NCBI RefSeq assembly: GCF_020184175.1
Contig: NW_026082986.1
Coordinates: 372,001-436,000 of the forward strand
Direction of reading: 5' to 3'
From: Aphis gossypii
Taxonomy: Eukaryota > Arthropoda > Insecta > Hemiptera > Aphididae
Length of the DNA stretch: 64,000 nt
This document shows positions 62,164 to 64,000 of this stretch, piece by piece. Under the pieces are notes generated by a model. That model worked only from the letters and a program-made list of their open reading frames with translations. It searched no databases and was not told where the DNA came from. Made by a program: the position numbers and the translations under genes. The first letter of the stretch is position 1, and every line of letters begins with the position of its first letter.

Positions 62164-62787
62164 TGTATCTACTTTATATTACGAACCACGCGTGTACTAC
62201 TAGATGTCGATCGTATAGTTTACTAATCAACTAAACGATCACAATTTACAATGTTTCATAATCTTTGCACAATACGCGTATGACTATTTTATCCATTACA
62301 TTTGATGACAATTGATAATTCTATATCATAAGATATTGGATAATTTATTACCTTTTGATAAGGCATACGCGGTCGTTTCGAGTAAAGTTTCTTGTGCGCT
62401 GCAGTGTTAGGAATTGTATCAATTTTTATAAAAATATTATATAAAATATTATTTTATTACAATTTAAAATTTAATAGTGGCCCAATCACCGGGCCTACCT
62501 GTAATAAGTATAAAATTTTGGTGGCCCAATTACCGTATACCTTTGAAAAAAAGGTGAATTGTGGCCCAATTCCCAGGCGCCCTTTTATACGTACGTAAAT
62601 TACAGCCTCGGTATATTTTAATATATTTGTCATTGTACTATCCTATTATCTTGTGGTTGCAATGCCATTATATCAAACGCAAAACAATATTCAACCATAT
62701 CACAACTTAAAAAAGGAAGACCAAAAAATAATTTTAAAAATTACTTATATCAGTATTATTTCTTTTGTAATCATTAGGTACTTAATC

Positions 62788-63520
62788 CTAGCAGCTAGCT
62801 GCTGTATTTAAATGTATTTTCCTATACCAGTTTTGACCAAGGTGAAATCTACACCCTTTTACTTCAATAGAAGGCCAAACATATCTTGCAGCATTGTGAA
62901 TAGTCTTTTCAAAATCGGCATACAACCGAATAGGATTAAATTGTAAGAAATTTTTTTTGCACTCTATAACTAAATGATGAAACACTTGTAAATAACACTG
63001 TGTTGTCTTCGAAGGTAATAAAATATAAACGAGTGGAACATAACACTGATTTATTGCACAATGAACAGTAAATAAGTGATGATATAATTTTGGGCAACTT
63101 TTAATTGTACCATCTACAAATATAGTATCCGAATCGCATAGCACTTTTAAATTGCTTATTGTAGAGAAACCTACTATATTTGTTTCTTTATTATTTACTA
63201 ACAAAAAATTTTCATTTTTATTTGTTTTAAATTCCATTTTTTCAAAAATATTATGTAATTACAAAAAAGTGGCTGGTAATTTTGGTAGTATAAAAGCTCG
63301 AGCATTGTGTTAATTTCTTTTAATCAATTTTACGTCTTGTGTCGTTAAAGATTCGACATCAGTATTTTTTAACTCTGCAGAATGAATAATTTTAGATGGC
63401 CTAGTAATTAGTATAAATATCATCAACGGCTTTTCTTTTTAAATTATTATTAAGCTTTTGACGATTTATAATTTTTTCCGAAAGTTATAGATGGTTATGA
63501 TCTTTAAAGCTATCTAGTAT
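62788..63520 (-). pseudogene. Third MULE transposase fragment, related to element 2
   Basis: The frame from 63237 encodes ENFLLVNNKE, FVDGTIKSCPKLYHHLF, LYADFEKTIHNAARYVW and GCRFHLGQNWYRK, then ends soon after at 62788. Upstream, broken frames match the part after the zinc finger in element 2 (DHNH, then LKRKAVDD, RPSKIIHSAE, FILPKLP). The phenylalanine of the usual DGTF motif is isoleucine here, and the C-terminal third is gone. No terminal repeats were identified. It is a close relative of element 2, not a piece of it, because the same domains occur in both. Confidence 0.8.
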
Positions 63521-64000
63521 CTATGCATACACTATTATTATTAAATTTTAAAAAACATTTACAAGTTTTGACTTTTGACTGTACAACATCAACGTTAAAT
63601 ATCATTGTTCAGAAGTTTTTGAAAACGAAATTTGAAACCATTAACTATTTTCAACGTTTAATTTTTTTCACTTTTCATAACTTCAATTGTTATTAAATTT
63701 AAAAAAAATACAAACACTAATTTACCAAATACTGTTAATACTGTAAACCAATGTAAAAACTCATGCAAAAAACTTAAACTTTTTTATTATAAATTGGTTC
63801 CATGATTGAGTAACTTATTAGTAACTATTCGTCACCACGAAGTTGGAATTCGTAAAATAAACCAAGTACCAGAATAACCGTTTTTCTCAACCGGGTGTTG
63901 GCGTAATAAAACACCAGCCCCCGTTACATCTAAATAGTCTACTTAGAAAGGTCAAAACTTATCTAGGCTTTAGTAACCGATTAATAAACATTCGTAACCA
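63521..64000. other. Gene-free right edge
   Basis: AT-rich DNA with no frame or repeat I can support. The last 140 bases are slightly more GC-rich (AACCGGGTGTTGGCG), and an element may continue beyond the window. Confidence 0.4.

Larger units (their letters stand above)
59850..62630 (-). mobile_element. Mutator-like element 2 (MULE), about 2.8 kb
   Basis: Both ends carry inverted arrays of GGAATTGGGCCACAA-type motifs: 59898-60052 on the left (CGGGAATTGAGCC; CCGGAGATTGGGCCA twice) and 62478-62580 on the right (TGGCCCAATCACCGGG; TGGCCCAATTACCG; TGGCCCAATTCCCAGG). Exact termini and TSD could not be fixed because the outermost 40-50 bases do not pair cleanly; limits are approximate. The interior holds a two-exon transposase gene on the minus strand. 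Confidence 0.75.

Overview
The window looks like repeat-rich nuclear DNA of an insect, most likely an aphid or close relative (inference). It is strongly AT-rich, with long gene-free stretches, GT-AG introns, a CCTAA (TTAGG-type arthropod telomere) tract and many hAT, Mutator-like (MULE) and BEL/Pao transposon remnants. I see no operons, bacterial signals, tRNA, rRNA or CRISPR.

Layout. 1-6.1 kb: intergenic DNA with three short inverted-repeat elements, one framed by a perfect 10-bp target-site duplication (TSD). 6.1-8.3 kb: the one convincing large host-type gene, on the minus strand, two coding exons (about 552 aa), with fifteen 27-residue ankyrin-like repeats of CPWD..TC..AA type. 8.6-15.9 kb: repeats, including a foldback element, a telomere-like tract, a 2.3-kb non-autonomous hAT-like insertion with a 548-bp internal tandem repeat, and a 308-bp MITE whose empty site survives in a second copy of the host repeat at 31 kb. 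16-28 kb: mostly unannotatable AT-rich DNA with a local tandem duplication. 28-31 kb: hAT debris and dispersed repeats. 32.8-34.4 kb: a small plausible gene (66 aa) with a non-coding first exon. 36.8-41.3 kb: a decayed multi-exon hAT transposon. 41.3-43.7 kb: segments matching 8.6-14.7 kb in inverted, collinear order. 44-48.3 kb: a truncated BEL/Pao retrotransposon. 48.5-48.7 kb: the broken 3' end of a second ankyrin-like gene. 48.8-57.6 kb: intergenic, with one MITE, one tandem repeat and one doubtful ORF. 57.6-63.5 kb: a cluster of three Mutator-like transposons, two with recognisable FLYWCH zinc-finger remnants.

How the parts relate. The ankyrin-like gene and the second ankyrin-like fragment lie in opposite orientation and share flanking blocks in mirrored order. 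The simplest reading is that an ankyrin-containing segment was duplicated in inverted orientation, and that the second copy was then gutted by BEL/Pao and hAT insertions and deletions. The transposases are all broken by stops or frameshifts, so I expect no active element here unless helped in trans.
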